DNA of 64,000 bases from Phallusia fumigata (Eukaryota > Chordata > Ascidiacea > Phlebobranchia > Ascidiidae): assembly GCA_008931825.1 (NCBI GenBank), contig QXVZ01027690.1:1-64000 (forward strand), read 5' to 3'. Below, piece by piece: positions 1-12,000 of the stretch; positions within the stretch are counted from its first letter, which is position 1, and every line of letters starts with the position of its first letter. A model generated the notes under the pieces. The model was not told where the DNA came from, did no database searches, and saw only the letters and a program-made list of their open reading frames with translations. The position numbers were made by a program, and so were the translations under genes.

Positions 1-848
1 CAAGGTTTTACAACAGCATGCCGAAAGTCTTAATAACAACTGTCAAGAAAAGTCAATTTTCGGAATAGTAATCTAAAAGGATCGGTTTTGCTGCACCTCT
101 CAACAAGAATATATTTGCCCAGGTTAACATCAAAAATTTAACAGTTGCCAGCTAACATGCTAACGTAAAATCAAATTATCAAACGCTCACCGTAAAATGT
201 AATCATTAGGGGTCTGGTGTTTAAATATTTAATAAATATTTAATATTTATTTAATATTTAATTCTTCCTCCTTTTTAACCGCTAGCACGTTACGATGTTT
301 ATTAACATTGCCACTTTCCGGCATTTTGCACTGTTATTTTTGATTTGTATTTCATTGGGCCTGTTTGAAAATACGAAATCGCTTTCAGGCGAACTTTGTG
401 CAGTCGGGCGAAAAATTTCCAAGACTGTTGGTCCTGCTGACGGTTTATCGAAATCCGCTTTCAGCATGCAAACAAGCTAATGTTATCAGTGTATAACAAT
501 CGTTTGGTTTTCCAGCCAGATTTGTCAGAAAGCATTTCAAACGTGATCAACGACATAACAATAAATCGGAGGTGCACTGAAAAAGGAAACGAGTCTTTGA
601 GAGAATATGTAACTCATATAGTTCAAGGGTAAGAGTTTTTAGTATCCATCTTTCAAGTTTCTGACCGAAACAAACATTCATTACCCGTTATTTCTTTTAG
701 GTTTCGAAAACATGGGTTGTTGTACATATTACTGGTTGTTGCACCCTGGGTCAGACATTTTCCGCCATTTAGGCAGTTATTTAAAAATATGACTTCGGAA
801 AACAAAAAATACAACGGTATGCACTTTGATAACCATTTTGCATTAGTT
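1..848 (+). repeat. Upstream copy of an exact 848-bp direct duplication
   Basis: Every stretch I compared is identical to 1399-2246, at a constant offset of 1398. It includes copies of P450 exon 4 (516-628) and exon 5 (701-816), both with intact splice sites. It stops at the single N at 849, and the next base belongs to P450 exon 1, so exons 4-5 appear before exon 1. Exact identity through introns together with an N at the junction points to an assembly or haplotype-merging artefact. A very recent true duplication is the alternative. The copy may extend left of the window. Confidence 0.9.
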
Positions 849-849
849 N
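849..849. other. Ambiguous base marking a probable assembly join
   Basis: A single N sits exactly where the duplicated block ends and where the first P450 exon resumes mid-domain. About 50 codons of that exon (membrane anchor and proline hinge) are missing to its left. This is most simply a collapsed gap. Confidence 0.8.
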
Positions 850-3410
850 GGTTGGAAGCTTGCCGTTCGTTGAGCAATTCTCGGAAAGAACCTTCACAAA
901 ATGGTCAAAACTGTACGGCCCAGTCATGTATGTTAGATTGGGTTCTCATTCCACAGTAATACTAAATAGCTTGGAGAGCATGGAACAGGTAGGCTATTCT
1001 ATGCACTTACTATTTCCTCCGATCTTTAACGGCTTAACTTGTTATACCTCAAAAGGCATTCGTCAAACAAGGTCACCAATTCAATGGAAGGTTTAAAACG
1101 TTTCTGTCCGAGTTTGCCTCAGAGGAAGGAAATGGGATTTTCTTTATAGATGATTTAAAAGATTGGAAAACCCAACGGAGGTTTGGGTCTCGAGCTTTGG
1201 CCGGGTTAGTTGCCGTACAGCTTCGCATTACAACTTTAAGAACATGCGGTTGATTAACATCATATGTTTAGATCTGCCTTGCAGGGAAGAAGCCTCGAAA
1301 GTCGAATTTTGGATGAAGCAGAACAATTGTGTGAGCTAATTAAGTCCAAAAATGGGAAACCGTTTGTACTTGAGGTATTTATTGCAACTCGGAGTACTCA
1401 AGGTTTTACAACAGCATGCCGAAAGTCTTAATAACAACTGTCAAGAAAAGTCAATTTTCGGAATAGTAATCTAAAAGGATCGGTTTTGCTGCACCTCTCA
1501 ACAAGAATATATTTGCCCAGGTTAACATCAAAAATTTAACAGTTGCCAGCTAACATGCTAACGTAAAATCAAATTATCAAACGCTCACCGTAAAATGTAA
1601 TCATTAGGGGTCTGGTGTTTAAATATTTAATAAATATTTAATATTTATTTAATATTTAATTCTTCCTCCTTTTTAACCGCTAGCACGTTACGATGTTTAT
1701 TAACATTGCCACTTTCCGGCATTTTGCACTGTTATTTTTGATTTGTATTTCATTGGGCCTGTTTGAAAATACGAAATCGCTTTCAGGCGAACTTTGTGCA
1801 GTCGGGCGAAAAATTTCCAAGACTGTTGGTCCTGCTGACGGTTTATCGAAATCCGCTTTCAGCATGCAAACAAGCTAATGTTATCAGTGTATAACAATCG
1901 TTTGGTTTTCCAGCCAGATTTGTCAGAAAGCATTTCAAACGTGATCAACGACATAACAATAAATCGGAGGTGCACTGAAAAAGGAAACGAGTCTTTGAGA
2001 GAATATGTAACTCATATAGTTCAAGGGTAAGAGTTTTTAGTATCCATCTTTCAAGTTTCTGACCGAAACAAACATTCATTACCCGTTATTTCTTTTAGGT
2101 TTCGAAAACATGGGTTGTTGTACATATTACTGGTTGTTGCACCCTGGGTCAGACATTTTCCGCCATTTAGGCAGTTATTTAAAAATATGACTTCGGAAAA
2201 CAAAAAATACAACGGTATGCACTTTGATAACCATTTTGCATTAGTTAATTTCGGAAAACCGAATGATTGCGGTTATGTGGTGGATGTCCTGGGCTTCGAT
2301 GCTTTACTAAAATAGTGTGTTCTACTATAGTAAAAGAAATAAAATATACCGTTGACCATCTCTTTGTTTGTTGTAGATATGTTCAACTCGTATATTGATC
2401 AACAAGAAAAGAGAATGGACGCAAAAAACCTAAGCGGATTTATGGAAACCTTTTTAGCAGAAATTCCGAAAAAAACCTACACTGTAAATATTTTTTGTAT
2501 TGTTTCTTTGAACATTTACACGCATTTATCGACACAATTAAATTAAAAATATGCATGATACACACACGATTCTGAGAACAAACCGTGGTAAGCTTTCAAC
2601 ATTAACATCTCACAACATCAACGTTTACTGTTTTAGACTTTAATAATGTCACTTTTTGTTTTCAAAGAAAACGCAACTCCGCATATACGTGAAAGATCTG
2701 CTTTCCGGAGGCACAGAGACTAGCACGACCAGCATTAGATGGGTTTTGCTTTACCTGATTAAAAATCCAAACATCCAGAAAAAAGTTCACGAAGAAATCG
2801 ACCAAGTCATCGGTATGTGGAAATTAGCCTCAGTATTTTATTCAATAATAAAATGCTTAAAACCTGCTCTGTTAGGAGGAGACGGACAAATCAAACACGA
2901 TTCATGTCTTCCGTATTTGAAGGCAGTAATACAGGAGGGCTATCGCATTAGAACAGCCGTCCCACTTACGATTCCCCGACGCACCTACCAAGACGTTGAG
3001 TTCATGGGGTATACAATTCCGAAGAACACCCAGGTAAAATTAGATGTGAATTTTTGCTATATTTTGTCAGCAGGAATTTTGAAAATGTTCTTATATAGGT
3101 TTTGGGAAACATTTGGGCAGTTCATAACAATCCAGAGTATTGGCCAAATGCGGACGAATTTATACCTGAAAGACATCTTGATGTGAACGGAAATTTTGTC
3201 AAGTCGGACAGGGTAATCCCCTTTTCAATTGGACCAAGAAACTGTCTGGGTGAAAATTTGGCGAGAATGGAAGTTTTTCTGTTTCTCGTCAGCTTCATGC
3301 AAAAGTTTGAAGTTCTTCCTAATCCCGAGGACCCTGTTCCACCCTTGCAAGGTTCACCTGGACCGGTCCATTCCGCCAAACATTACCCGATGATTATGCG
3401 AGAGCGCTGA
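850..3410 (+). CDS. Cytochrome P450, family-2-like (CYP gene 1, 5' partial)
   Basis: This is a microsomal haem monooxygenase that would oxidise lipophilic substrates with electrons from P450 reductase at the ER. I place exons at 850-988 (partial), 1056-1204, 1272-1374, 1914-2026, 2099-2214, 2377-2483, 2668-2812, 2876-3033 and 3099-3410, with phases matching the two genes downstream. Visible motifs are the I-helix GGTETS, the K-helix ExxR as EGYR, PERHLD, and the haem loop FSIGPRNCLG with its cysteine ligand. The first ~50 residues (anchor and PPGP hinge) are lost at the N at 849. Exon 6 ends in a sequence unlike its paralogues. By eye it is much more diverged from the other two genes than they are from each other. 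The substrate cannot be predicted. Confidence 0.9.
1399..2246 (+). repeat. In-place copy of the 848-bp duplication (CYP gene 1 introns 3-5, exons 4-5)
   Basis: This copy sits in the correct order within the P450 gene, running from intron 3 into intron 5, so it is the genuine location. The twin at 1-848 is the displaced one. Confidence 0.9.
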
Positions 3411-3799
3411 AACGGCTGCACCCAATCAAATAAGTCCCTAACGCAAATATATAACGCACTGCAATGCAACGTCTTTACTTTTAACAAAAGCAAAAATTTG
3501 TTTAAATTGATTGCCGTAACAATGCAATGTCTGTGTTTTTATATGTGTTTTTGCTGTGTAAATTTATCGTTAATTCTGTGTGTGTTTTTGTAATTGGAAA
3601 TCTTATGTTTTCGTTTTCAGGTGATATATGATGCAAAATAATAATTGAGCAAATAGGTGATGAAGCTGTAATTATGATGCGGATGTGTATGAAGATTTGG
3701 ACAAATCCCATAGAGGTACCCAAATTATAATTGCAAAATCGTGAGGCAGAGCTACGGCATACCTGTACAGATATAAATGAGAACAATTTCAGAAGCAAC
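3411..3799. other. 3' flank of CYP gene 1, no gene seen
   Basis: AT-rich sequence between the P450 stop codon and the start of the inverted duplication. No recognisable domain or conserved exon is present on either strand. Confidence 0.6.
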
Positions 3800-4539
3800 T
3801 TCTAGTTTTAGAAGAAGTTGGAAAAAGAGAGTTTTTTTCAAACAAAAAAATCTGACCGCAAGCAAAACTGGTGGGAAGGGAAAGCGCAGTTCGTCGATTT
3901 ACATAGTTTCGACACAGTTGTATGTTTTTGGACTGATTCGTATTTTATGACAGATTTGGCGTAAATCAGCCACGTTGGAAAACATATTACGTCATAAAAC
4001 CTGCTCAGTCATTATGATAAGTAGCCTGTTGTTTACTGACCGGACCAGTGTAGAATAGCGTGGTGCAACCTAGTTTGCCGCGGAGCAATTTAGATCGGGT
4101 TAATTGTCCAAAGTGCCTGTCTAGCTAACGCAAATATGAGAAATATTTTTTGGTTTTGGGAGCAACAATAACTAAAGCTGCGAAAAAGCAAGCTAAAAGA
4201 CTGCGTAGAGTAAAACGCAACCAAAATCTAATTCTGTACGGAACAAAAACAAACTTGTTTGGGCCATTTTTCGAAAATTTTTATTCAACAAAAATTGTTG
4301 TTTTTTTGCGAAGTATACTAAAAACCGAAAAGTTTTATTAAATGCACGTTTACTTTTTATTGGAAACAAAATGCGGTCATCCGAGGCAGTGTAGGCAAAC
4401 ACAGGGAAAACATAACCTACTTGTAACAAATTAACAAAAAATTATTCGTTTTTGTACAAAATTCTGACGCAAAGCTGGTAAAAGCCGTTTTAATTGCACT
4501 GGAATGTGTACCAAATATATGGCAACAAAAACAATTGTT

Positions 4540-5274
4540 TTATCGTTCTTTCATAATCAAATGGTAATGCGGAGACGAACATACAGGGCCGGAAGTTCCC
4601 TTTATTGATGGATTTGGATTATCAGGATACGGCAATACTTCAAACTTTTGCACCATACACACAAAAAAGAGGAAAATTTCCATTCTGGCCAAGTTTCCCC
4701 CGAGGCAGTTCCGCGGACCAATTGAGAATGGAATTACATATCAGAATTTACAAAATTTCCATCATTATCAAGATGTCTTTCAGGAATGAACTCCGTTGGG
4801 TTTGGCCACAATTTTGGATCGTTGTGCACATGCCACAAGTTGCTCAAAACCTGTGTGGAAAAAATTTAAATCTGACTTATCTTGCAAATTCATGTTTTCA
4901 CCATGTGTCAGTAAGCAGATACAAAGTAGTTTAGAGGTAAAACTTGTAGTTCTTACTTGTGTGTTTTTTGGAATATGATACCCAAGAAGCGTCGTGTCTT
5001 TTGTAGTTCGCCTTGGAACGCCAAGCGGCACAACAGATTGTATACGATTTGTTTCCTGTACTATAGCCCTCACATACATATGTAAATCTAAAAAAGTACC
5101 AATGAGTTTAATGTAGAGCGCACATTGAATATCTTTTAGGTCGACCTAAAATATTATGTCAAAATTTCGAATCCGTATCGTTTTTAGTTTTTGCGCAATC
5201 GCAATGTGCGCCAGTTTCACTCTGGTCCCTCACATAAGGAACATTCGCATCAAGTCGCACAACACCTTCGCGAC
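4540..5274 (-). pseudogene. P450 pseudogene fragment (exons 8-9), copy of CYP gene 2
   Basis: The minus strand carries counterparts of exon 9 (about 4540-4850, ending at the same stop) and exon 8 (4957-5274). The exon 9 copy is 311 bases against 312 in the functional genes, with small changes near the middle that shift the frame. The haem-loop region is still readable in pieces. Exon 8 is interrupted by a 150-bp insertion at 5077-5226. No exons 1-7 are present upstream, so the copy was probably dead at birth or soon after. The parent is clearly the gene at 9031-12060. Confidence 0.9.
5077..5226 (-). mobile_element. 150-bp short interspersed element with 10-bp target duplication
   Basis: The insertion lies inside pseudo-exon 8 and is flanked by perfect CCCTCACATA copies at 5067-5076 and 5227-5236. 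The parent exon at about 11520 has that sequence only once. Its minus-strand halves match the two ends of a longer relative at 6333-6880, so it is an internally deleted member of that family. It has no coding capacity. The class is not certain: there are no clear terminal inverted repeats and no obvious poly-A tail. Confidence 0.85.
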
Positions 5275-5495
5275 CTGAGACCAGCACGTGTTAAAACGCA
5301 ACAATAGACTTCTAAATACTGTGATTGACATTATTTTAAAGGACGTTAAAAAAGCAAAGAACACTAATACACATGTAAATTTAAGGCAATATTTACAAGG
5401 ATTTCATTAATGTTTGCATCACACGATACACAGTTTTTCAACAATTTGACGTGTCTATAGAAACTAACAAAGATACTAAATCCGTCAACAGACCT

Positions 5496-6119
5496 GTGTT
5501 GTGTAAAACACCTTTATGATACCTTTCCGTGTGGGGCGTAATCTCATTAAATTTAACCGTAAAATATCTTTCCATTTGTTACAAGTTGTCAGGTCTAATT
5601 CTCATGCGACGATACCTACAACCACCGGACGTTTACTGTGCGTATCAAATCTTTTGTTTGCGAATGGCCGCTTCACACCCTCGTTTCTTTTGTTTTATTC
5701 CATAATGTGCCAGTTTTATCGCGTCGCCCGTTACTCGCTGCAGCCACCATTGTTGTTACTGCTGGGAAATGGTCAAGCAGATTTCACGCGTTGACCCCAG
5801 TCATTGTTACCCAAACGGTATAAGTCGCCCTCTGTTTTCTAAAACACTTCATTTGAGTACAAACTCGCGCTGGTAGAAGTTTACACGTAAAGGAATTCAG
5901 TTTATATGTAGTTTTAAATGGTAGCTCGGTGTAGTGGAGTAATTTATAATCGTTCACTACGTATGTAAGTAATCGTGTTTTGTGTATTTCGATTCTATTT
6001 GAATGAGACAATAAAGGTGTAGGAAAAGGTCCATTGCTGATCAGAGTACGAGTGCGTTGCTGTTAAGGAACTTCCAATAGTCAGACCCATCTTTTGCGTA
6101 CCCGTGAAAACGGAACATG
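5496..6119. other. Unmatched segment between inverted-duplication blocks
   Basis: This replaces the exons 1-7 expected from the palindromic layout. No P450 exon is visible. Short open frames here show no recognisable domain. It contains a 16-base match, with one difference, to the Ciona spliced leader at 5992-6007. Confidence 0.55.
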
Positions 6120-6330
6120 ACAGCTACTATACCTAGTCTAAATATAAAGAGGAAAAACAATCAAAGTTTACTTTTTAAGATCTAAATTACCAGCACTCAA
6201 TGCCGAAAGTGCTTAACGCACCTGTACAGCAACCGCCCAGCAGGTTGTAGTTTAAGAGCTGTTTATCAAAGGTAAACACTCAACCGGGGAAATCATTTAA
6301 CCGTGCGAACCGGTGCCGGTTGCGTTGATC
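6120..6330 (-). repeat. Inverted-duplication block, pairs with 8575-8770
   Basis: The reverse complement matches the region just upstream of CYP gene 2. Shared features are a palindrome-like stretch with 'caaccggggaaatcattta' on this strand and the conserved GGTAAAC/TGAGTGTTTACC segment. This places the lost 5' end of the left gene copy here. Confidence 0.8.
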
Positions 6331-6332
6331 TT

Positions 6333-6880
6333 ACCAGAGTGAAACTGGCGCACATTGCGATTACGCGAAAACTACAAACGATACGGTTTCGAAATTTTGA
6401 CATAATATTTTAGGTTATTCAGACATTGCAGCGCACAAACTTTTTTTGAAAAAAATATTTTTTTAATAATTAATACGCATATTTCAAATTAATATTCATC
6501 GATATGAACATCATGGCTTCATTTGTACTCCATCAAACTTTCACAGAATGTTCTCTAAAACACAAGCTTTAAAATAAGCCTAAACACGACGTCCTAGCAA
6601 ACCGGGAACATATCGTAATATTCATAACAATTATGACATATTCACTCAAAAGTATTCAATGTGCGTTGGCCCTTAAACTCATCACAGCGCTTCCAAATTT
6701 ACACATGTTATACTCTGCGGGTATATCTTTAAAATGAGCCATAGCAGAAGGTTCTACTATAACGCTAGCAGTACCAACTACGCAATCGAAAATTCATAAC
6801 CGATATTAAAAATCGACCTAAAATATATTTAATGTGCGCTGACCCTTAAACTCATTTGTACTTTATTAGATGTACATATG
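6333..6880 (+). repeat. Longer member of the element family seen at 5077-5226
   Basis: It starts with ACCAGAGTGAAACTGGCGCA and ends with TGTACATATG, matching the two ends of the 150-bp element read on its minus strand. An internal partial repeat of the 3' end occurs near 6645-6715 (ATTCAATGTGCG, CCTTAAACTCAT). No protein is encoded. I see no clear target duplication for this copy. Confidence 0.6.
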
Positions 6881-7009
6881 TTACACTCTATGTGCGTATC
6901 TTCAAAATGAGCCATCGCTAAAGCTTCCACCAAAACGGGAACAGCACTAGCCACGCTTTTCTCCCTGATTAGACAGTCGAGTATTAAACTTTCAGGTTGT
7001 CATAAAATA

Positions 7010-7215
7010 TATTGTTGGTATTCCAAAATTTGAATTCTATTTACTTTACAAAGTAATAAATTTAAAAAACCTAATGAAGACATAAATATTTAACCCACCA
7101 CAAATAAGTTACTTTGCCTCATCATAGCGTTTTTCAAATCACAAAACCGTTTGTTTTTCAAACCATGTTACGTGTTAAAAACAAACGTTTGGGTTTAAAT
7201 GATGGCTGGTTTAAA
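7010..7215 (+). repeat. Inverted-duplication block, pairs with 8195-8470
   Basis: Matches the reverse complement of 8195-8470, for example AACCAnnCATCATTTAAA at one end and the TTTGAATTCTATTTACTTTAC region against the sequence near 8440. It is the innermost visible pair, leaving a loop of about 1 kb. The arms are diverged, with small indels. Confidence 0.75.
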
Positions 7216-8024
7216 ATGCTATGTGTATACATAACACGGTTATGTGTTGTTACGGTTGATGTAATCTGTTGTTAATGCATTTTTTGTTCATAAAGAAGCT
7301 TCTGTTGTTAGGTTACAAACACACAGTGATCTGACGTAACATAAAAAGTATTTGAAGAAAATAATGGAAGCAAATTTTCGCGCAATACGTGCTTTATAGG
7401 ACAAACAACAAAATTTCTGGTGTAAATCACGGAAGCCTATACCAATGACTTGATTTCTTCGTGAACCTTTTTCTGGATGTCGGGATTCTTGATTCCAGTT
7501 GGGTAAAAAAAAACCACGTTTCACTATAATATCCCCTTTTATGATGAACGACACGATTCACAGCATATCAAGCATTATAAACGTAATTCTAATTTAACAA
7601 CGATGCAACGGCCACGGTCACGGCCAATTAAATGAAGCATTTTCCAAGCAATTAACATTTAAATCAACAGTTTACGCAGCACTTCGCATGGTTCTGATTA
7701 TGTTAAATTTGGAAAAAATAGCACTAATATACATGCATCTGGTTAGGAATAGATCACTTGCTTGCGCTTTATATGTGAAGCCGTTGTTGTTTTGCCGTTT
7801 TTGTTTTTTTGTTTCTTACTTGTTCTATTTTTTATTTTTTTATTTTGACATCACGGTACATTACTGTGAAACTTTCAGTTATTGTAATACTCATCACCTT
7901 TTCGTGTTTTTAGTTTGAACACCTTCCCTTCGGCCCCAGGAAACTATCCGACAGGGTTTCTTTCGGTGGTTTCATTTCCTATCGAACCCCACTCTCTTTC
8001 CCAGAACCACATAACGCCTTGAAA
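7216..8024. other. Central loop of the inverted duplication, no gene seen
   Basis: AT-rich sequence with a T-rich tract near 7800-7850. No domain is recognised on either strand. Confidence 0.55.
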
Positions 8025-8195
8025 TGACGGTGTAGATGTAATGAGTTCTACCTTGATCCACCAGTTGTGCGCTCCAAATATTTTCACTCCTCACAAAAAT
8101 CTCAAAGTTGTGCATCTAGTTTCGGCTTGGTGATTGTTTTTGGTCGCTATAATTTCTTTACCGCGAAATAAACTTAACTCAACTCGACTCAAACC
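8025..8195 (+). repeat. Dispersed short repeat, also present at 53500-53665
   Basis: Shares an ordered set of blocks with 53500-53665: AATGACGGTGT, GATCCACCA, TCGGCTTGGT followed by ATTGTTTT, TCGCTAT, and a tail ending ACTTAACTCgAC. The spacing and copies are diverged. There is no coding capacity. It may be a SINE or MITE remnant. Confidence 0.65.
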
Positions 8196-8470
8196 AACCA
8201 TCATTTAAATCCAAACGTTCGTTTTTAACGCGGAACGTGGTTTAAAAAACAAACGTATTTTTTGTGATTCGAAAAACGCTATCATTGAATCAGGCGAAAC
8301 AACTTTATTTGCGATGGGATAAATTTTATGTTTCATTAGCTTTTATTCAATTGAATTTTTTTTATCACACAAATCACACTGTGCCAACATAGACACAAGT
8401 ACTATATAAGACTGTACAACGTCATCTTTGAGGATTTGTAAAGCAAATAGAACTGGATTCAAGTTCTGGA
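8195..8470 (-). repeat. Inverted-duplication block, pairs with 7010-7215
   Basis: Partner of the block at 7010-7215 and part of the 5' flank of CYP gene 2. It contains the mirrored CATCATTTAAATCCAAACG motif. Confidence 0.75.
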
Positions 8471-8574
8471 TTACAAAAATTATTTTTTTATATATCCTGA
8501 AATACTCCATTCAGTACATCTCATAGAAAGTTCAGTACATCGTACAGAATGACAATGGTGTTTTATCAGAGAGC

Positions 8575-8770
8575 AAAGATCAATTTCACGCGGTCACGGG
8601 TTAGGACGGTTGAATGATTTCCCCGGTTGAGTGTTTACCTTCGATCAACAGCTCTTACAGTGCAACCTGCTGGGCGGTCGCTGTACAGTTACGTTGAGCA
8701 CTCTCGGCGTTGAGTGCTGGAATTTGATCTTAAACGGTAAACTTTGTTTGTTTTGCTGTTTATATTTAGA
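8575..8770 (+). repeat. Inverted-duplication block, pairs with 6120-6330
   Basis: Upstream region of CYP gene 2, mirrored at 6120-6330. It lies 260-450 bases before the start codon, so any proximal promoter of this gene was also duplicated. Confidence 0.8.
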
Positions 8771-9030
8771 CTTAGAGGTATAGCACTAGAAAAAGAACAA
8801 ATAGATAAATACCCTGACAACTTGCAGCAAATGGAAAGGTGTTTTGCAGTTAAATTTGCTGAGATTTGCAAACAAGAAAGTTAAAACGAATATACTAGAA
8901 AACAAGAAAGTGAAAAGCGCTGTACATTAGTTCAGATAAACCAAAGAAAAAATTCATTTGTTTCCAACTAAATAAAATCTTACCACAGTACTTGCAGAAA
9001 ACTAACTTACTGCCTCGTCCAACGTTGAAA

Positions 9031-12000
9031 ATGGGCTTCGTAGACACAATAGTATCACAAATTGGTTTGAAGTATGTGTGCTTGGCTTTGCTGTTCATTT
9101 GGCTGATTCGATTGTGGTTGAAAGAACGGTATTCAAATTTGCCACCGGGTCCATTTAACTTTCCGGTTGTCGGTTGTTTACCGTTTCTTGACCAACACCC
9201 GGAAAGAATTTTCTCGAAATGGGCGGAAAAGTACGGCCCAGTGATCTACATGAAGCTCGGTCCACACAGAACGGTTGTTCTCAACAGTTATGAAGCTATC
9301 GAACAGGTTGTAACTATTTCTGTTTTTTAACAAACTTGTAGCGATGAGCGTGCATTTGTTGTATTATTTATGTATTTATGTGTAATTGTAAGTTGGAGAA
9401 TTCGCATTTTTACGGCTCACACAAGCATGACGTATTGCGACAAACTTTCTAAAACATTCAACAATTATACACCTAGATCAACCCAGTCATAAACACGTCT
9501 TCCTAGTCTGTTCCTTGGGGCATGTCAAATATCACGTGACTGCAAGTCGTCATCAAACAAAACACATAAATATTATTTACATGAAAGAATTTTTACTGTA
9601 CCCAATAAACGTATTGTACAACGTTATCAGTTGTAGCTATACCATAAATAACATGGGGATTCAGAAAAAGAACACGCAACCCACACTAAAGCAACTTCAA
9701 AATTCGACAAACACTTTTCCTGTACTTCAAAATCCAAGCAACAAAGAGAAAAACTGGTGGCTTTAGAGGCCATTAGGGTGTACTTTTAGTTTTGCCTTTG
9801 CTTCATAGGCATTCGTGCAGCAAAATGTAATATTCAATGGTCGTTTTCGGACGTTCTTTACCAACTTCGCCTGTGGTGGAGACCATGGAATTATGTTTCT
9901 TAACAACCAAGAGAATTGGAAAGTACAAAGACGATTCGGATTGCGAGGGTTGGCAGGGTAATGCAAGAGAGCTGTTTTGTCGTTGTTTTGACCGACTTTC
10001 ACTTTTTAATATCTGATTCGTGCATGTTTGTTAAGAGCTAACCTGCAAGGCAAAAGTTTGGAAGCAAGAATTCAGGAAGAAGTAGAACTTCTCTGCGATG
10101 ACATACGATCTAAAAATGGCAAACCATTTGTACTTGAAGTATGTATCATAATCACTCAACATTTAAAAGTTTAATTTCTATGATATATTCCCCTAATTTT
10201 ACTTCGGAAATCAAACCGTAATACGCACTTTACATAGAGTCTATATTAACGCAGGAGGAATTGACACACAGCGTCTCAAACGTAATCAATGGAATCACTA
10301 TACAACAAAGATGTAACGACAAGGGCAACGAACCATTAATGGCATACGTCGACAATGTGATACAAGGGTAAATATATCGCAAACGGTGTTGAGGGTTAAG
10401 ATTTTATGACCATTTTCCAAAACTGGCAGGTTTCGAAGAGACGGATTTGTTTACATGCTTTTAACAGTGGCACCCTGGAGCAGATTTTTTCCAAGTGTAC
10501 GAAACTCATTTAAAAATATGCAAGAAGGAATTATATCAGGGAACGGTAGGTCACCTAGTATAGTGTTGCACACATGTCCTTAATAAAATGTAGGAAACTA
10601 TTACCCATCTTTATGTAGCTCTGTTCGACAATCTCATTGACCAGCGGGAGAATGAACTAGACCCCAAACGACCAAATGGTTTTGTTGACAGTTTTCTAAT
10701 CGAGCACAAGAAAAATTCTCCTTCATTTGAGAAGGTTAGTCACAAATGCACTGGGGGGCCAAGGGGTTTATGAAGTTAAAATCAGACATTCTTTAGAAAG
10801 AACAGTTGATAATTTTCCTCAAGGACATGCTTGCTGCAGGAACCGAGACTAGTTCGAGTACTTTACGTTGGATCCTCATTTATTTGATCAAACAACCCAA
10901 AGTGCAAAGAAAAGCACATGATGAGATTGACCGGGTTATCGGTAATTATGCTACCAATTAGGTTGCAATGCGAAATTTGGATAAAACATATCTGCAAACA
11001 GAATTATAACATTTGTAAGGGTTTACGTATCGTTCAGCCACTAATAGCTGATTTTTGCAACCAAAATGTTACAAAACAAAAAAATGGCACATTAGTATTT
11101 TACGTTTAATTTAATTTTGAATCTTTATGCGCGCAGTTAAATAAAAGAAATAAAAAAATTTTCAGATTTAAGTACTGGCTACAGCCAACTAGTGACAACA
11201 GGGACCAAAAGATTTTATCAATATTTGACTAAAGCTCACTATGGAAGGGTACTATGATCATGTTTTCACAATACATATCTTTTGACGGATTTAGTATCGT
11301 TGTTAGTTTCGATGGACCCGTCAAGTTGTTGAAAAACCGTTTATCTCATGATACAAAAACCAATGAAACTTTCATAAATATTGCCTTAATTTTACATGTG
11401 TATTATTATCCAACGTCCCTAATAGTTGTGTCAATCACAACATATAGAAGTCTATTGTTGCATTTTAACACATGCCGGTCCCAGGTCGCGAAGGTGTTGT
11501 GCGACTTGATGCGGATGTTCCTTATGTGAGGGCTATAATACAGGAAACATATCGTATACAATCTGTTGTGCCGCTTGGCGTTCCACGGCGAACCACAAAA
11601 GACACGACGCTCCTTGGGTACCATATTCCAAAAAACACACAAGTAAGAACTTTAAGTTTTACCTCTAAACTACTTTGTATCTGCTTACTGACACAGGGTA
11701 AGAACTTCAATTTGCAAGATATGTCAGATTTAAACCTTTTCCACACAGGTTTTGAGCAACTTGTGGCATGTGCACAACGATCCAAAATTGTGGCCAAACC
11801 CAACGGAGTTCATTCCTGAAAGACATCTTGATAATGATGGAAATTTTATGAAATCTGATTATGTAATTCCATTCTCAATTGGTCCGCGGAACTGCCTCGG
11901 GGAAAACTTGGCCAGAATGGAAATTTTCCTCTTTTTTGTGTGCATGATGCAAAAATTTGAAGTGTTGCCGAATCCTGAAAATCCCAATCCATCAATAGAG

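Larger units (their letters stand above)
3800..5495 (-). repeat. Left arm of a large inverted duplication of the CYP gene 2 3' region
   Basis: Read on the minus strand this matches about 11280-12820: the end of intron 7, exon 8, intron 8, exon 9 and roughly 750 bases of 3' flank. By eye the coding parts are near 95% identical and the flanks lower. Further inverted pairs, 6120-6330 with 8575-8770 and 7010-7215 with 8195-8470, are nested in the same order. All three therefore look like remains of one head-to-head duplication whose left copy lost exons 1-7. Confidence 0.85.

Noticed and set aside
5992-6007. Spliced-leader RNA gene
   Set aside because: The 16-mer is not followed by a GT donor or an Sm site, so it cannot be a functional SL gene. 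It is kept only as an observation.
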